Below are positions 15,678 to 24,317 of a stretch of DNA of 64,000 nucleotides, in pieces. This stretch comes from an uncultured bacterium (GTDB taxonomy: Bacteria; Cyanobacteriota; Vampirovibrionia; Gastranaerophilales; Gastranaerophilaceae): positions 1 through 64,000 of the forward strand of contig CACYKF010000014.1 of NCBI GenBank assembly GCA_902774905.1. Direction: 5' to 3'. The translations under genes and the position numbers were made by a program. The stretch's first letter is position 1. Each line of letters opens with the position of its first letter. Below the pieces are notes generated by a model. That model made no database searches, was not told where the DNA came from, and saw only the letters and a program-made list of their open reading frames with translations.

Positions 15678-18458
15678 ATGAGAGTTTTGAAGTTTATTTT
15701 CGGATTATTTTGTATTTTGGCTATAATACCTGTGATTACGGCTGTTTTGTATCTGAAAGTTTTGCCTGCGGCGGTTCAAAATCAAAAAGTTATTGATTAT
15801 ATAGAAAAAATCGGTTCAGAAGCGCTCGGTGCGGAATTAAAAATTGAAAAACCATATTTGCAAACCGATTGGACTCCTTATGCAAGGATTAAAATTAAAA
15901 AACTTTCTTTAAAAGATAAAAATAAGCAACTGTTAAATGTTGAAAATTTCGATTCCGAAATGTCTCTTTGGAAACTCCGCACCCACAAAGAAATTGACAT
16001 TAAAACTATTAAAGTTGATGATTCTTACGCCGATATCAGCGGAATTTTAAACTTGCCTCCGTTCAAAAAAACATCTGAAAAAAAAGGCGGATTTAGTGTC
16101 AATATTTTTAAATCGGTTGCAAATATTAAACATGTAGAAGCATTTTATCAGATAGACAAAGAAAATTCAGTAAAAATCAATGCAAAAGATATAAAAATTT
16201 CCGATAATCCTGATAAAAAAACTTTGGGTTATGATATGCACGCAGTTTTGATGCGTGATAAGAGCAAACTTGATATTCTTGCCAAAGAAACGGGCGAAAA
16301 TACCTTAATAGAAAATAAACAAAAACTTATTGTAAAAAATTCTCCGCTTAAAGTTGCAAACACAAATATTTTATTTAATGGTGAAATTGACAGTAAAAAC
16401 TACGACCTGACATTTAAATCCAAAAATTTTCAGGTAAAAGATGCTGTCAATATTATGAATTCTCAAATTGTAAAGAATAATTTGAGTGATTATCTTGTAT
16501 ATTTTGATAATCTTGACGGGAATTTTGATTTTGATGTGAATATTAATTCAAAAGGTATGGGCGGAAAAGTTGACCTCAATAAACTCTCATTCAAACTTGT
16601 TCCGCTTGCAAAACTCCCTGTCATATTAGATGGCGGAAAAATTACATTTGACAGTAAAAAGGTTAATCTGAAAGATTTTAAAGGGTATTATGACGGTAAA
16701 AAATATAATAAAATTGATTTTACCGGAACAGTCAAAGATTATCTAAAATCGGTTGATACTGATATAACGGGAAATGCGGTCGTAACAAACGATTTTGTAA
16801 AAAAATATCTTTCAAAAGTTGTATCTTATCCTGTTGAAATGGAGGGGCAGGCAGATACAAGAATCATGCTCAAATCTAAATACGGGAAAATGGATTTGAC
16901 ATGGCTATACAAATTTGAAAGAGGAAACGGATTTATTTTAAACGGTGAAAAAAGCACCATAAATAATGCGGGAATAAGAGTTATGGTTGCAAAAATGCAC
17001 CTTGCGGATGGTTTGCTTGCAATAAAATCGCTTGATTATCATTTTGCGCAAAAACGCCCGAATTCGAGAAAAGAAAGACATACCCCGATATTGAGTATGA
17101 ATGGGAATATTGAACTTTCGGGCAAAATCAGAGATTTGGGAATGACACTTACAAAACCTATGCCAAGCACCTTTGTAAATCTTATTATAGGACAAAATCT
17201 TTTCAGACACGGAACATTTACCGGAAAAATGAAATATATAAACTCCGGTAAAGCACCTGTATTAGACGGAGATTTTCAGATAAATGAAGTCGGAATTCCA
17301 AGCCAGAGATTATTTATCAAAAAAGGACAGGTAAAAACCGAAAACGGTAATATGCTTATTTGTGCAGAGGGTAGATACCGCCGTTCTTCTTACAATGTTG
17401 ATGCAAAAATTAAGAATGAAATAATTTTCCCTGTAATTGTTCGTGATGCAAATTTGACTGTTGACGATATGGATGTTGAAAGATATTTGCAGGCATTTAA
17501 TCAGCAGAAACCGAGCGAACAATCTTCAAGTGATGTTCATTCTGTAATATCGAAATCTGTTGAGCAGGAAGTTGATGAAAGTGATGATACGCAAACCTTT
17601 GACCTTGCAAATCTGATAGTTGAAAAATGTACTCTCAAAGTTTTGAAAGGTCATTACAAAAATATTCATTTTGCAGATGTTATCGGGAATTTGACATTAG
17701 ACAAAAACAGTATATTAATTCTCAAATCAAACAGATTTGAAGTTGCGGAAGGTAATGCAGAGGCAAAAGTAAAATGTGATTTGAAAAAGCATTTATATAA
17801 TTTGACACTTGCTGTTATGCGTGTAAATTCCGACACAATTGCAACCGAACTTGTTAATCTGCCAAAAGAAATTAAAGGAAAAGCAAGCGGGATTATTGAT
17901 ATAAATACTAATGAAACTTTAAAACTAAACGGAACAATAAAATTTGTTATTCAAAACGGTGAAATTGCAAAAATTGGTTTGGTAGAATATGCAATGAAAG
18001 TCGCGGCACTTTTCAGAAATCCTGTTGTAATGATTACTCCAAGTGTTATTTCCGATTTGGTAGATGTTCCTGAAGGTAAATTTGATACGATTAACGGTAC
18101 TCTTACTCTTGAGAAAAATGTTATAAGAAAAATGGTAATAAAATCTGTTTCTCCTCAATTAAGCACCTATATCGTCGGCAGATACAATCTTGAAAATCAG
18201 GACGCAATTTTGAGGGTTTATACAAGATTTTCAAACCGTAAAAAAGGCGTATTCGGATTTTTAAGAAGCGTATCATTAAACAGCCTTGCAAACAGAATAC
18301 CTTTCAGTAGTCGTAATAACAGTAATTACTATGAATCCGAAATAAAAGAAATTCCAAGAATTGAAGCAGACGACAAAGACTGCCAAATATTTCTGACAAA
18401 AGTTGACGGGGTTATTGTTTTGAATAACTTTTTATCCTCGTTATATAAAATTAAATAA
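15678..18458 (+). CDS. AsmA/YhdP-like large envelope protein
   Basis: A 926-residue protein with one N-terminal membrane helix (about 5-27) and a long periplasmic body of beta-strands, ending in a conserved AsmA-like C-terminal region (DINTNETLKLNGTIKF, IGLVEYAMKVAALFRNP, YNLENQDAILRVYTRF). Members of this repeating-beta-groove superfamily move phospholipids between inner and outer membranes. That family knowledge, with the size and topology, supports an envelope lipid-transport role. The promoter has an extended -10 TGCTATAAT 16 bases upstream of ATG. The stop abuts the convergent gene with no spacer. Confidence 0.82.
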   Translation: MRVLKFIFGLFCILAIIPVITAVLYLKVLPAAVQNQKVIDYIEKIGSEALGAELKIEKPYLQTDWTPYARIKIKKLSLKDKNKQLLNVENFDSEMSLWKLRTHKEIDIKTIKVDDSYADISGILNLPPFKKTSEKKGGFSVNIFKSVANIKHVEAFYQIDKENSVKINAKDIKISDNPDKKTLGYDMHAVLMRDKSKLDILAKETGENTLIENKQKLIVKNSPLKVANTNILFNGEIDSKNYDLTFKSKNFQVKDAVNIMNSQIVKNNLSDYLVYFDNLDGNFDFDVNINSKGMGGKVDLNKLSFKLVPLAKLPVILDGGKITFDSKKVNLKDFKGYYDGKKYNKIDFTGTVKDYLKSVDTDITGNAVVTNDFVKKYLSKVVSYPVEMEGQADTRIMLKSKYGKMDLTWLYKFERGNGFILNGEKSTINNAGIRVMVAKMHLADGLLAIKSLDYHFAQKRPNSRKERHTPILSMNGNIELSGKIRDLGMTLTKPMPSTFVNLIIGQNLFRHGTFTGKMKYINSGKAPVLDGDFQINEVGIPSQRLFIKKGQVKTENGNMLICAEGRYRRSSYNVDAKIKNEIIFPVIVRDANLTVDDMDVERYLQAFNQQKPSEQSSSDVHSVISKSVEQEVDESDDTQTFDLANLIVEKCTLKVLKGHYKNIHFADVIGNLTLDKNSILILKSNRFEVAEGNAEAKVKCDLKKHLYNLTLAVMRVNSDTIATELVNLPKEIKGKASGIIDINTNETLKLNGTIKFVIQNGEIAKIGLVEYAMKVAALFRNPVVMITPSVISDLVDVPEGKFDTINGTLTLEKNVIRKMVIKSVSPQLSTYIVGRYNLENQDAILRVYTRFSNRKKGVFGFLRSVSLNSLANRIPFSSRNNSNYYESEIKEIPRIEADDKDCQIFLTKVDGVIVLNNFLSSLYKIK

Positions 18459-18782
18459 TCAGTTCAATTCTGCATTACGGTTTTGTTCTTCTTTAATGAA
18501 ATTGCAGATTTCTTCAAGTCTGTTATCTTCCATAGCATCAATAAGTGCCTGAACATTATCAAATTTCTTTAGTGCAAAACCCGTTTCCGCAAGCAAAACA
18601 CAATCATTACAAAGTCTGTGTTCTCCGTATTTTATTGACCCTGCGTAAGATTTACTCTTTCCGCAGCATGCACAGTCAAAATATTCATATTCCAAATCCG
18701 GATTTTCTTCCAAATCATCAAGCACCATTTGCTTTGCAACTGCCTGCATTTCTTCAATTATTTCTTCAGGTGTTTTATTCAT
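18459..18782 (-). CDS. Small zinc-finger-like hypothetical protein
   Basis: A 107-residue acidic protein with two CxxC pairs, CACCGKSK and CNDC, about 28 residues apart and probably binding one zinc. The ends are helical and Glu-rich. I chose ATG 18782 (EEIIEEMQAV follows) because the upstream extension runs through an intergenic repeat. It is in line with pdxJ upstream. Function unknown. Confidence 0.7.
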   Translation of the reverse strand: MNKTPEEIIEEMQAVAKQMVLDDLEENPDLEYEYFDCACCGKSKSYAGSIKYGEHRLCNDCVLLAETGFALKKFDNVQALIDAMEDNRLEEICNFIKEEQNRNAELN

Positions 18783-18799
18783 TAGTTTTTCCTTATTTC

Positions 18800-18905
18800 G
18801 TGAAAAGTGAATAGTGAATTGTGAATAGACCTTTACGGAATCAATTATTATTAAATTGTGCGCTAGCACCAATAACGACTATTCACTATTCACTTCTTGC
18901 TATTC
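18800..18905. repeat. GTGAATAGTGAAT / ATTCACTATTCAC repeat
   Basis: Inverted copies of GTGAATAGTGAATTGTGAATAG flank GACCTTTACGGAATC. Related copies or halves are at 13738-13775, 19645-19694, 25103-25127, 35520-35635, 59941-59966 and 60089-60121. Always intergenic. Confidence 0.8.
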
Positions 18906-18908
18906 ACT

Positions 18909-19619
18909 CTATTTTACCAATTCAATCATCTCAATTACTGCCTGCTCAAGCCCAACAAAAATTGCTCTTGAAATTATACTGTGTCCGATATTGAGTTCAT
19001 ACAATCCTTCAATTTCGTGCATTCTTTTAACATTTTCATAATTCAAGCCGTGCCCTGCATTTACTCTTAAGCCAAGTTCTTGAGCCAATTTTGCCGAATT
19101 TTTGAGTTTTAAAAATTCAATTTCTTCGTTTTTTGTCCCGTAAGCATTTGAGTATGAACCGGTGTGCATTTCTATAAACTGCGCTCCTGTTTTGGCACTT
19201 GCTTCAACTTGTTTTTTTGTCGGGTCAATAAATAGACTCACTTCTATTCCCGCATCTTTTAGCGGTTTTACAAATTTAGTAATTTTTTCAAGTTGCCCTG
19301 CTACATCAAGTCCGCCTTCTGTCGTAACTTCCTGTCTTTTTTCAGGCACAAGACAAACAGAATGAGGTTTTATTTTGAGTGCAATTGCCTGCATTTCATC
19401 TGTTACTGCCATTTCAAGGTTAAGATTTGTGCTTATATTTTTACTTATTAGTTCAACATCAGAATCTTTTATATGTCGTCTGTCTTCTCTTAAATGTGTT
19501 GTAATGGAACTCGCACCGCATTTTTGACAAATTCGGGCAGCCAAAATCGGTTCGGGTTCAACACCACCTCTTGCGTTTCTTAATGTTGCTACATGATCTA
19601 TATTGACACCTAAAAGCAT
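18909..19619 (-). CDS. pdxJ: Pyridoxine 5'-phosphate synthase
   Basis: Forms pyridoxine 5'-phosphate from 1-deoxyxylulose 5-phosphate and 3-amino-2-oxopropyl phosphate (DXP-dependent vitamin B6 pathway). The N-terminal GVNIDHVATLRNARGG, HLREDRRHI, CLVPEKRQEVTTEGG and the C-terminal GHGLNYENV are all family hallmarks. At 236 residues it has the usual length. It is in line with murT upstream and a small CxxC protein downstream, separated by intergenic repeats, so coupling is uncertain. Confidence 0.96.
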   Translation of the reverse strand: MLLGVNIDHVATLRNARGGVEPEPILAARICQKCGASSITTHLREDRRHIKDSDVELISKNISTNLNLEMAVTDEMQAIALKIKPHSVCLVPEKRQEVTTEGGLDVAGQLEKITKFVKPLKDAGIEVSLFIDPTKKQVEASAKTGAQFIEMHTGSYSNAYGTKNEEIEFLKLKNSAKLAQELGLRVNAGHGLNYENVKRMHEIEGLYELNIGHSIISRAIFVGLEQAVIEMIELVK

Positions 19620-19697
19620 TTATTTTACCTTTCTGTTACTTATATGTTGTGCGTCAGCACTGATAATGACTATTCACAACTCACATTTCACTTCTAT

Positions 19698-21023
19698 TTA
19701 CTTTCTTATTTTCATTTTGTTTAATTTCAATAGTGCCGTATAAGTAGGCAATATTGTCAAGTTTTCCTCTATTTTATCAGAAGAAGATGCGATTTCAACC
19801 GCAGTTTTTAAATCTTCTTCAATTATAATTTTGTCTGTTGGAACTCCTGCATATTTAAGGCGAACTGCCATATCTTTGGCTCTGATACCTGAAACAATTA
19901 TCGGCTTTACGGTATTTTGCAACCTTTCAAAATCCGCATCCCAAAGCCATGAAACATCTCGTCCGTCCGCATAATTATCATTAATTGCGATTAAAATCTG
20001 TGAATTCAAATCAACGGTTTTTAAAACTTCACTTGCGCCTGTCGGGTTTTTAATCAACTGAATAAGAGTATTATGTCCGTTTATAACTCTTTTTTCCGCA
20101 CGACCAAAAATTGATTTGTAAGATAAAAGTGCTTCTTTTATAATGTTTTCATTTATACCCAAAAATAATGCGCTTGATACCGCACTTAAAGCGTTATAAG
20201 CATTATACAAACCTATAAGATTAACACGAAATTCGTAAGTTTTACCCTCAAAATCAACAGAAAGTTCACTGTAATCATCATAAATTTTTACATTACCTTT
20301 AAAAGTAAGTTCCGGTCGGCTATTACCGCATTTTTCACAGTAATAATGTCCCTGTTGTGCAAAAAATCTTTTTGAATATTTTAATTCTTCTCCACAAATA
20401 CATTTAAAAACTTCGCTTGGTGCAGCAGAAGAAGAATTGTGCTTGTCTGAAATAAATTCGACATTTTCAAACCCGTAATAAAAAACCTCTTTACCTTTGC
20501 CTAAATTTGCGACCAAAGGATCGTCAGCATTCAAAAACAAAATAGGATTTGCTTTATCAATAGCATTTTTTATAAATCCTGCCGTTGTTTCAAGTTCTCC
20601 GTATCTGTCAAGTTGGTCACGAAAAAGGTTTGTAACAAGCAAAAAATCTGACGGCATAAAATCGTACAACTTGGTCAGATATGCTTCATCTGATTCTAAC
20701 ACCGCATAATCAAATTTTTTACATGGCAAATTTAGTGCAAAAACATTTGCTACTCCTGTGAGCATATTTGCACCTTTGACATTGTGAATAATTCTGTTTT
20801 CCTGCTCAAGAATATGGGCTAAAATTCCTGATGTCGTGCTTTTTCCGTTTGTACCCGTTACAGCAATTTTGGTTTTAGAATATTTTTTACAGTATTTAAG
20901 AAAATCAGGGCATATTTTTAGTGCAAGCATACCGGCAAAAGATGTTCCGCCTGAATTTTTCAGAATTTTTATTGCCAAATATGCAAGTTTTGAAAATATT
21001 AATGCAATATAAAATCTTAACAT
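19698..21023 (-). CDS. murT: MurT-like Mur ligase (lipid II isoglutaminyl synthase subunit)
   Basis: A 441-residue Mur-ligase-family protein with DUF1727 C-terminus that amidates the stem-peptide glutamate of lipid II together with the glutaminase GatD. Visible: ATP loop GTNGKST (57-63), ESDEAYL, NLFRDQLDRYGE, and the MurT-specific Cys4 ribbon (208, 210, 229, 232) inserted in the central domain. I chose ATG 21023 since AAGGAG lies upstream; a start 11 residues earlier overlaps that site. No gatD is adjacent, unlike the usual murT-gatD pairing. It is divergent from the small-protein gene at 21109. Confidence 0.88.
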   Translation of the reverse strand: MLRFYIALIFSKLAYLAIKILKNSGGTSFAGMLALKICPDFLKYCKKYSKTKIAVTGTNGKSTTSGILAHILEQENRIIHNVKGANMLTGVANVFALNLPCKKFDYAVLESDEAYLTKLYDFMPSDFLLVTNLFRDQLDRYGELETTAGFIKNAIDKANPILFLNADDPLVANLGKGKEVFYYGFENVEFISDKHNSSSAAPSEVFKCICGEELKYSKRFFAQQGHYYCEKCGNSRPELTFKGNVKIYDDYSELSVDFEGKTYEFRVNLIGLYNAYNALSAVSSALFLGINENIIKEALLSYKSIFGRAEKRVINGHNTLIQLIKNPTGASEVLKTVDLNSQILIAINDNYADGRDVSWLWDADFERLQNTVKPIIVSGIRAKDMAVRLKYAGVPTDKIIIEEDLKTAVEIASSSDKIEENLTILPTYTALLKLNKMKIRK

Positions 21024-21069
21024 ACCCCTTAAATACTCCTTTAAATGTATTTGCAAATGCGCAAACAGG

Positions 21070-21094
21070 TATTATACTAAAAATAAGTATAATA
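21070..21094. promoter_or_regulatory. Divergent overlapping promoters with inverted repeat
   Basis: TATTATACT (21070-21078) and AGTATAATA (21086-21094) form a perfect 9-bp inverted repeat. It places a TATAAT box on each strand, serving murT (minus) and the 21109 gene (plus). Confidence 0.5.
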
Positions 21095-21108
21095 CAAAAA
21101 GGGAAATA

Positions 21109-21480
21109 ATGCTTACATTTTTCATCGCAATAGTTTTAATAGCAGAAATCGTAATTACATTTCATATTATCTCTTTTATTCTTAAAATTGATAAAAAAGT
21201 ATGCGAATTAAATGAACAAATTGTTGCGCTTACCCCGACAATAGAAGATACTTTGACATCTGCAAGAATTTCCCTTAATAAAGTTCTTTTGGCTTTGAAT
21301 AAATTTGAACAAAAACTTCAGTCAAAAACGGAAGAATTTAAATTCAATATCCTGAAAAGTGTTATTACAACTGCATTATATTTGTTGCTGAACACAAGCG
21401 GAAAAAAAGTCTTATCAACCATTGAACTTGCATTTTCACTAAAAGATATTATGGATAAGTGGGCTAAAAAACTTGCATAG
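21109..21480 (+). CDS. Small membrane-anchored coiled-coil protein (DUF948-like)
   Basis: A 123-residue protein with an N-terminal transmembrane helix (about 2-25), an amphipathic helical middle resembling DUF948, and a second hydrophobic stretch near 85-100 (VITTALYLLLN). First of four similar small genes reaching 22710. A role in envelope organisation or stress is inferred from the YtxH company only. Confidence 0.65.
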   Translation: MLTFFIAIVLIAEIVITFHIISFILKIDKKVCELNEQIVALTPTIEDTLTSARISLNKVLLALNKFEQKLQSKTEEFKFNILKSVITTALYLLLNTSGKKVLSTIELAFSLKDIMDKWAKKLA

Positions 21481-21540
21481 CAAGGTTTTAGCGGTAAACT
21501 CTTGAAAAAGCGTAAAAAACATGATATTATTATTGCGTTA

Positions 21541-21655
21541 TAGAAATGTCATTCTGAACTGACAAACAAATGTATTGTCACCCTGAACTTGTTTCAGGGT
21601 CTACCGGTAAAACTCCTTTAAGGAGATCCTGAAATAAATTCAGGATGACTGAAAG
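21541..21655. repeat. CACCCTGAACTTG / GGATCCTGAA-type repeat
   Basis: TGTCATTCTGAACTGAC..CACCCTGAACTTGTTTCAGGGTCTACC..GAGATCCTGAA..TTCAGGATGAC gives nested inverted repeats. A short relative is the hairpin at 54083-54115. Confidence 0.6.
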
Positions 21656-21672
21656 AAACGAGGTTTACAACT

Positions 21673-21999
21673 ATGTGCAAAAAAAATGATGCTTTTGTAT
21701 TCTCAATGGGTATAATTGCAGGAGTAATCGGCGGTATTATCGGCGGTGTACTTTTTGCCCCAAAATCAGGTGAGGAATCAAGAAAAGAATTGAAAGAAAC
21801 AGCGTGTGAGTTATATGAAAAACACGCACCGCAAATTATTGATGCAAAAAAACAGGCGTTAGAATCTGTTGATTTGATGCGATACAAACTTGAAAGACAA
21901 TTCAAAAAAATCAATAATGCGATTAAATCAAAAAAAATGCTTAAAGCAAAAGAACTGGAAGATATTGAAAATTCGTCAGACAGTGAATTTGATTACTAA
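21673..21999 (+). CDS. YtxH-domain protein 1
   Basis: A 108-residue protein. The N-terminal glycine-rich membrane helix (about 8-27, MGIIAGVIGGIIGGVLF) runs into the YtxH signature APKSGEESRKEL. The rest is a charged helix. YtxH proteins are small general-stress envelope proteins of unknown mechanism. A second member at 22441 lies in the same cluster. Confidence 0.85.
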   Translation: MCKKNDAFVFSMGIIAGVIGGIIGGVLFAPKSGEESRKELKETACELYEKHAPQIIDAKKQALESVDLMRYKLERQFKKINNAIKSKKMLKAKELEDIENSSDSEFDY

Positions 22000-22013
22000 G
22001 AAAGGAATTTACA

Positions 22014-22370
22014 ATGAGTATAGAAATATCTGAAGCGGTTCTTAATTACAGCCTTGTATCACTTGCAGTGATGGGTGTTATAACATTAGGCTTTTTGGCA
22101 AAATTATTTTATGACTGTTCAAAACTTGCTCAAAACGCAAACAAAACAACCGAAATCGTAAATTCAGAACTGAAACCGACATTAGACGAACTCAACTGTG
22201 CGCTGAAGTCGTTTAATAAAATTGTTCAGAACACAAACGAGGGTGTCGGCAATGTCAAATTGGGTTTGGAAAATGTTTTGGCAAAAACAAAAATCTTTTC
22301 AAGTAATATTGTAAGCGGATTTTTAAAAGGATTTTTGGCAGTTTATGGACTTTTTGGCAGGAAAAAATAA
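22014..22370 (+). CDS. DUF948-like membrane protein
   Basis: A 118-residue protein with one N-terminal membrane helix (about 12-35), then a coiled-coil region with regularly spaced Asn/Thr (NANKTTEIVNSELKPTLDEL), typical of DUF948. It begins 14 bases after the first YtxH gene with an AAGGAA site. Confidence 0.7.
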   Translation: MSIEISEAVLNYSLVSLAVMGVITLGFLAKLFYDCSKLAQNANKTTEIVNSELKPTLDELNCALKSFNKIVQNTNEGVGNVKLGLENVLAKTKIFSSNIVSGFLKGFLAVYGLFGRKK

Positions 22371-22440
22371 GCAATTTGTCTAATAAAAAGAAATAGTAAT
22401 CAGATTAAAATATGTGAGTTAAACAGTAAAGGAGAAAATT

Positions 22441-22710
22441 ATGTCAGTAGGAAAATTTATAGCAGGTTTTGTTGTAGGTGGTGTAATCGGTGCGGTTGCA
22501 GGTATATTGCTTGCCCCAAAATCAGGTGAAGAAACAAGAAATGATATTGCAAACGGTGCAAAAGATATGCTCAGAAAAGCAGACGAAACCGCTAAACAAA
22601 TTCAATCTAAAGCAGATGATGCTTTAGGTGAATTACAGAAAAAAGGCGAAGAAATCAAAGGTAAATTACAGGATTTAATCAACAAACAAAAAGACGAAAA
22701 TCCTGCATAA
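22441..22710 (+). CDS. YtxH-domain protein 2
   Basis: An 89-residue protein. The N-terminal helix (KFIAGFVVGGVIGAVAGILL) runs directly into APKSGEETRNDI, the YtxH motif also present in the gene at 21673. The C-terminus is Lys/Glu-rich and helical. AAAGGAG precedes the ATG, and a terminator follows at 22728. Confidence 0.88.
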   Translation: MSVGKFIAGFVVGGVIGAVAGILLAPKSGEETRNDIANGAKDMLRKADETAKQIQSKADDALGELQKKGEEIKGKLQDLINKQKDENPA

Positions 22711-22727
22711 GAGGTTTATAAGAATTT

Positions 22728-22760
22728 CTACCCTCTCCTAATGGCAGAGGGTAGTTTTTT
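22728..22760 (+). terminator. Terminator of the YtxH/DUF948 cluster
   Basis: CTACCCTCT (22728-22736) pairs with AGAGGGTAG (22746-22754) followed by six T residues. Confidence 0.85.
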
Positions 22761-22773
22761 ATGCGAAAAATGC

Positions 22774-22875
22774 GTAAGTTGGGCTTTTAGCCCAACACTT
22801 CTTTTGTTGGGCTAATAAGTAAGTTGGGGTTTCTACCCCAACATTTTTTTTTGTCGGACTAAAAGCCCAACTTAC
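22774..22875. repeat. Tandem GTTGGGG-family hairpins
   Basis: Two copies of the double-hairpin unit: GTAAGTTGGGC..GCCCAAC at 22774-22796, then GTAAGTTGGGG..CCCCAAC at 22819-22842 with its partner arm at 22853-22875. Together with the two terminators it fills the 355-base gap 22711-23065. Confidence 0.85.
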
Positions 22876-22945
22876 ATATTATCCCCTATATTTATATAGA
22901 GTATTTTCGCTTCCGAAAATTGTCATGTTGTTACAAAACTTTAAA

Positions 22946-22977
22946 GCCCTCTCCCCTCAGGCGAGGGCACTTTTTTT
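22946..22977 (+). terminator. Intrinsic-terminator-like hairpin
   Basis: GCCCTC (22946-22951) pairs with GAGGGC (22963-22968), followed by A-C and seven T residues. Confidence 0.55.
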
Positions 22978-23021
22978 ACTATTGTGTTATAATCCTTTTG
23001 TGAAATAATGTAGAAAAGTAG

Positions 23022-23041
23022 GTCGGCATTGCTATGCCGAC
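23022..23041 (+). promoter_or_regulatory. Leader hairpin upstream of the PepT-like gene
   Basis: GTCGGCAT, loop TGCT, ATGCCGAC: a perfect 8-bp stem ending about 25 bases before the ATG and next to the GGAGAG ribosome binding site. It may be a repeat relic or modulate translation. Confidence 0.35.
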
Positions 23042-23065
23042 ACATATTATTTACGGAGAGCAATT

Positions 23066-24232
23066 ATGAATATAGAAGATTTGAGAAAAGAAAACGAACT
23101 TGTTGACCTGTTTTGTTCTTTGGCGGAAATCCCGTCACCATCACGCCACGAAGAAAAAGTTATAGATTGGATTTGTAATTACTGCAAAGACAACGGTTTA
23201 AACTGTGAGCAGGACGATTATAAAAATATTTATATAACAATTCCTGCGACTGACCCAACAAAAGAGCCGATTTTATTATCCTCTCACCTTGATGTAATTG
23301 GTGATGATTCGCCTGTTATTCCTTATTTAGACGGCGATTTGATTAAGGCAAAAGGCAGAACTTTGGGTGCTGATGATAAAGCAGGAGTTGCCAATGCGCT
23401 TTATTTTGCAAAATATTTAAACAAAAGAACGGATTTATCTCATGGCGGACTGGAACTTCATTTCACCCGTGATGAAGAAGACTCTATGAGCGGAATTAAA
23501 AACACAGATTTTAATAAAATCAATTCAAAATATGTGCTTGTACTTGATAGTGATGCATTAGGACAATGTCTTGTTGCAGGTGCAAGTTATGTAATGATTG
23601 ATTTGAAAGTAAATGCACCAAAGGGCGGACATTCAGGCAACGACATTGGTGACCCGACAAGAGCAAATGCAACAAAACTTATTGCTGATTTGGTGTCTAA
23701 ACTTCCGCAGGGCGCATATTATTGTGAAAACGGACAGGTTATAACCTCTTGCAACATTGGCGGAATTGAATCTGGCGATGTTACGGTTACAAATGTCATA
23801 AATACAGATGCTCATGCAACTTATTCTTTGAGAAGTTCCGATAAGAAAAAAGAAGATGAACTTATTGCAAAAATGCAGGGTATTGTTGATGAATTTAATA
23901 AAGAACACGAAGGGATTGCAACGGCTGAAATTACTTTTACCGTCAAAATGCCTATGTTTGAAAAAAATGATGATGAATATATGCCTATTCTTTTTGAAAC
24001 GGTTGCAAAAAAACTTGGTATAGAACCTGAAATTTCATCGTTCCACGCAGGTGCGGAAACTCATATTTATGCAAATAAAACAAACGCAAAAGGCGAAAGA
24101 TTTTCACCATATCTTTTGGGGCTTGCAACTGTTTGTAATATGCACTCCGCAAGAGAGTATGTCGATTACAAAACAATGCTCAAAGGTCAGGAACTCTTAC
24201 AGGCACTTTTTGAGGCACATAATCGTAATTAA
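23066..24232 (+). CDS. PepT-like M20 metallopeptidase
   Basis: A 388-residue di-zinc aminopeptidase, probably tripeptidase-like, cytosolic. The M20 ligands are visible: SSHLDV near 74 (His and Asp), GADDKAG near 112 (bridging Asp), FTRDEED near 133 (Glu pair) and the last His in NMHSARE near 360. The lid domain contains PKGGHSGNDIGD. Length and motifs fit the M20B PepT group, but the exact substrate cannot be told. GGAGAG precedes the ATG. Confidence 0.88.
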   Translation: MNIEDLRKENELVDLFCSLAEIPSPSRHEEKVIDWICNYCKDNGLNCEQDDYKNIYITIPATDPTKEPILLSSHLDVIGDDSPVIPYLDGDLIKAKGRTLGADDKAGVANALYFAKYLNKRTDLSHGGLELHFTRDEEDSMSGIKNTDFNKINSKYVLVLDSDALGQCLVAGASYVMIDLKVNAPKGGHSGNDIGDPTRANATKLIADLVSKLPQGAYYCENGQVITSCNIGGIESGDVTVTNVINTDAHATYSLRSSDKKKEDELIAKMQGIVDEFNKEHEGIATAEITFTVKMPMFEKNDDEYMPILFETVAKKLGIEPEISSFHAGAETHIYANKTNAKGERFSPYLLGLATVCNMHSAREYVDYKTMLKGQELLQALFEAHNRN

Positions 24233-24238
24233 TGAAAC

Positions 24239-24304
24239 CCTCACCCGCATTTGTCGGCTCATTCTTCGCCTACAACTGCTCCCTCTCCCAAAGGTAGAGG
24301 GGAA
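24239..24304. repeat. CCTCACCC..GGTAGAGGGG short repeat
   Basis: The same ends as 56258-56325 (AACCCTCACCC at one side, CCCTCTCCCA..GGTAGAGGG at the other). It lies between two co-directional genes, and its final GAGGGGA may provide the ribosome binding site of the next gene. Confidence 0.6.
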
Positions 24305-24317
24305 ATAATTGAAAATT

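Noticed and set aside
22774-22875. Possible CRISPR array from the repeated GTTGGG units
   Set aside because: Units are inverted hairpins with no uniform spacers, occur dispersed at three loci and there are no cas genes.
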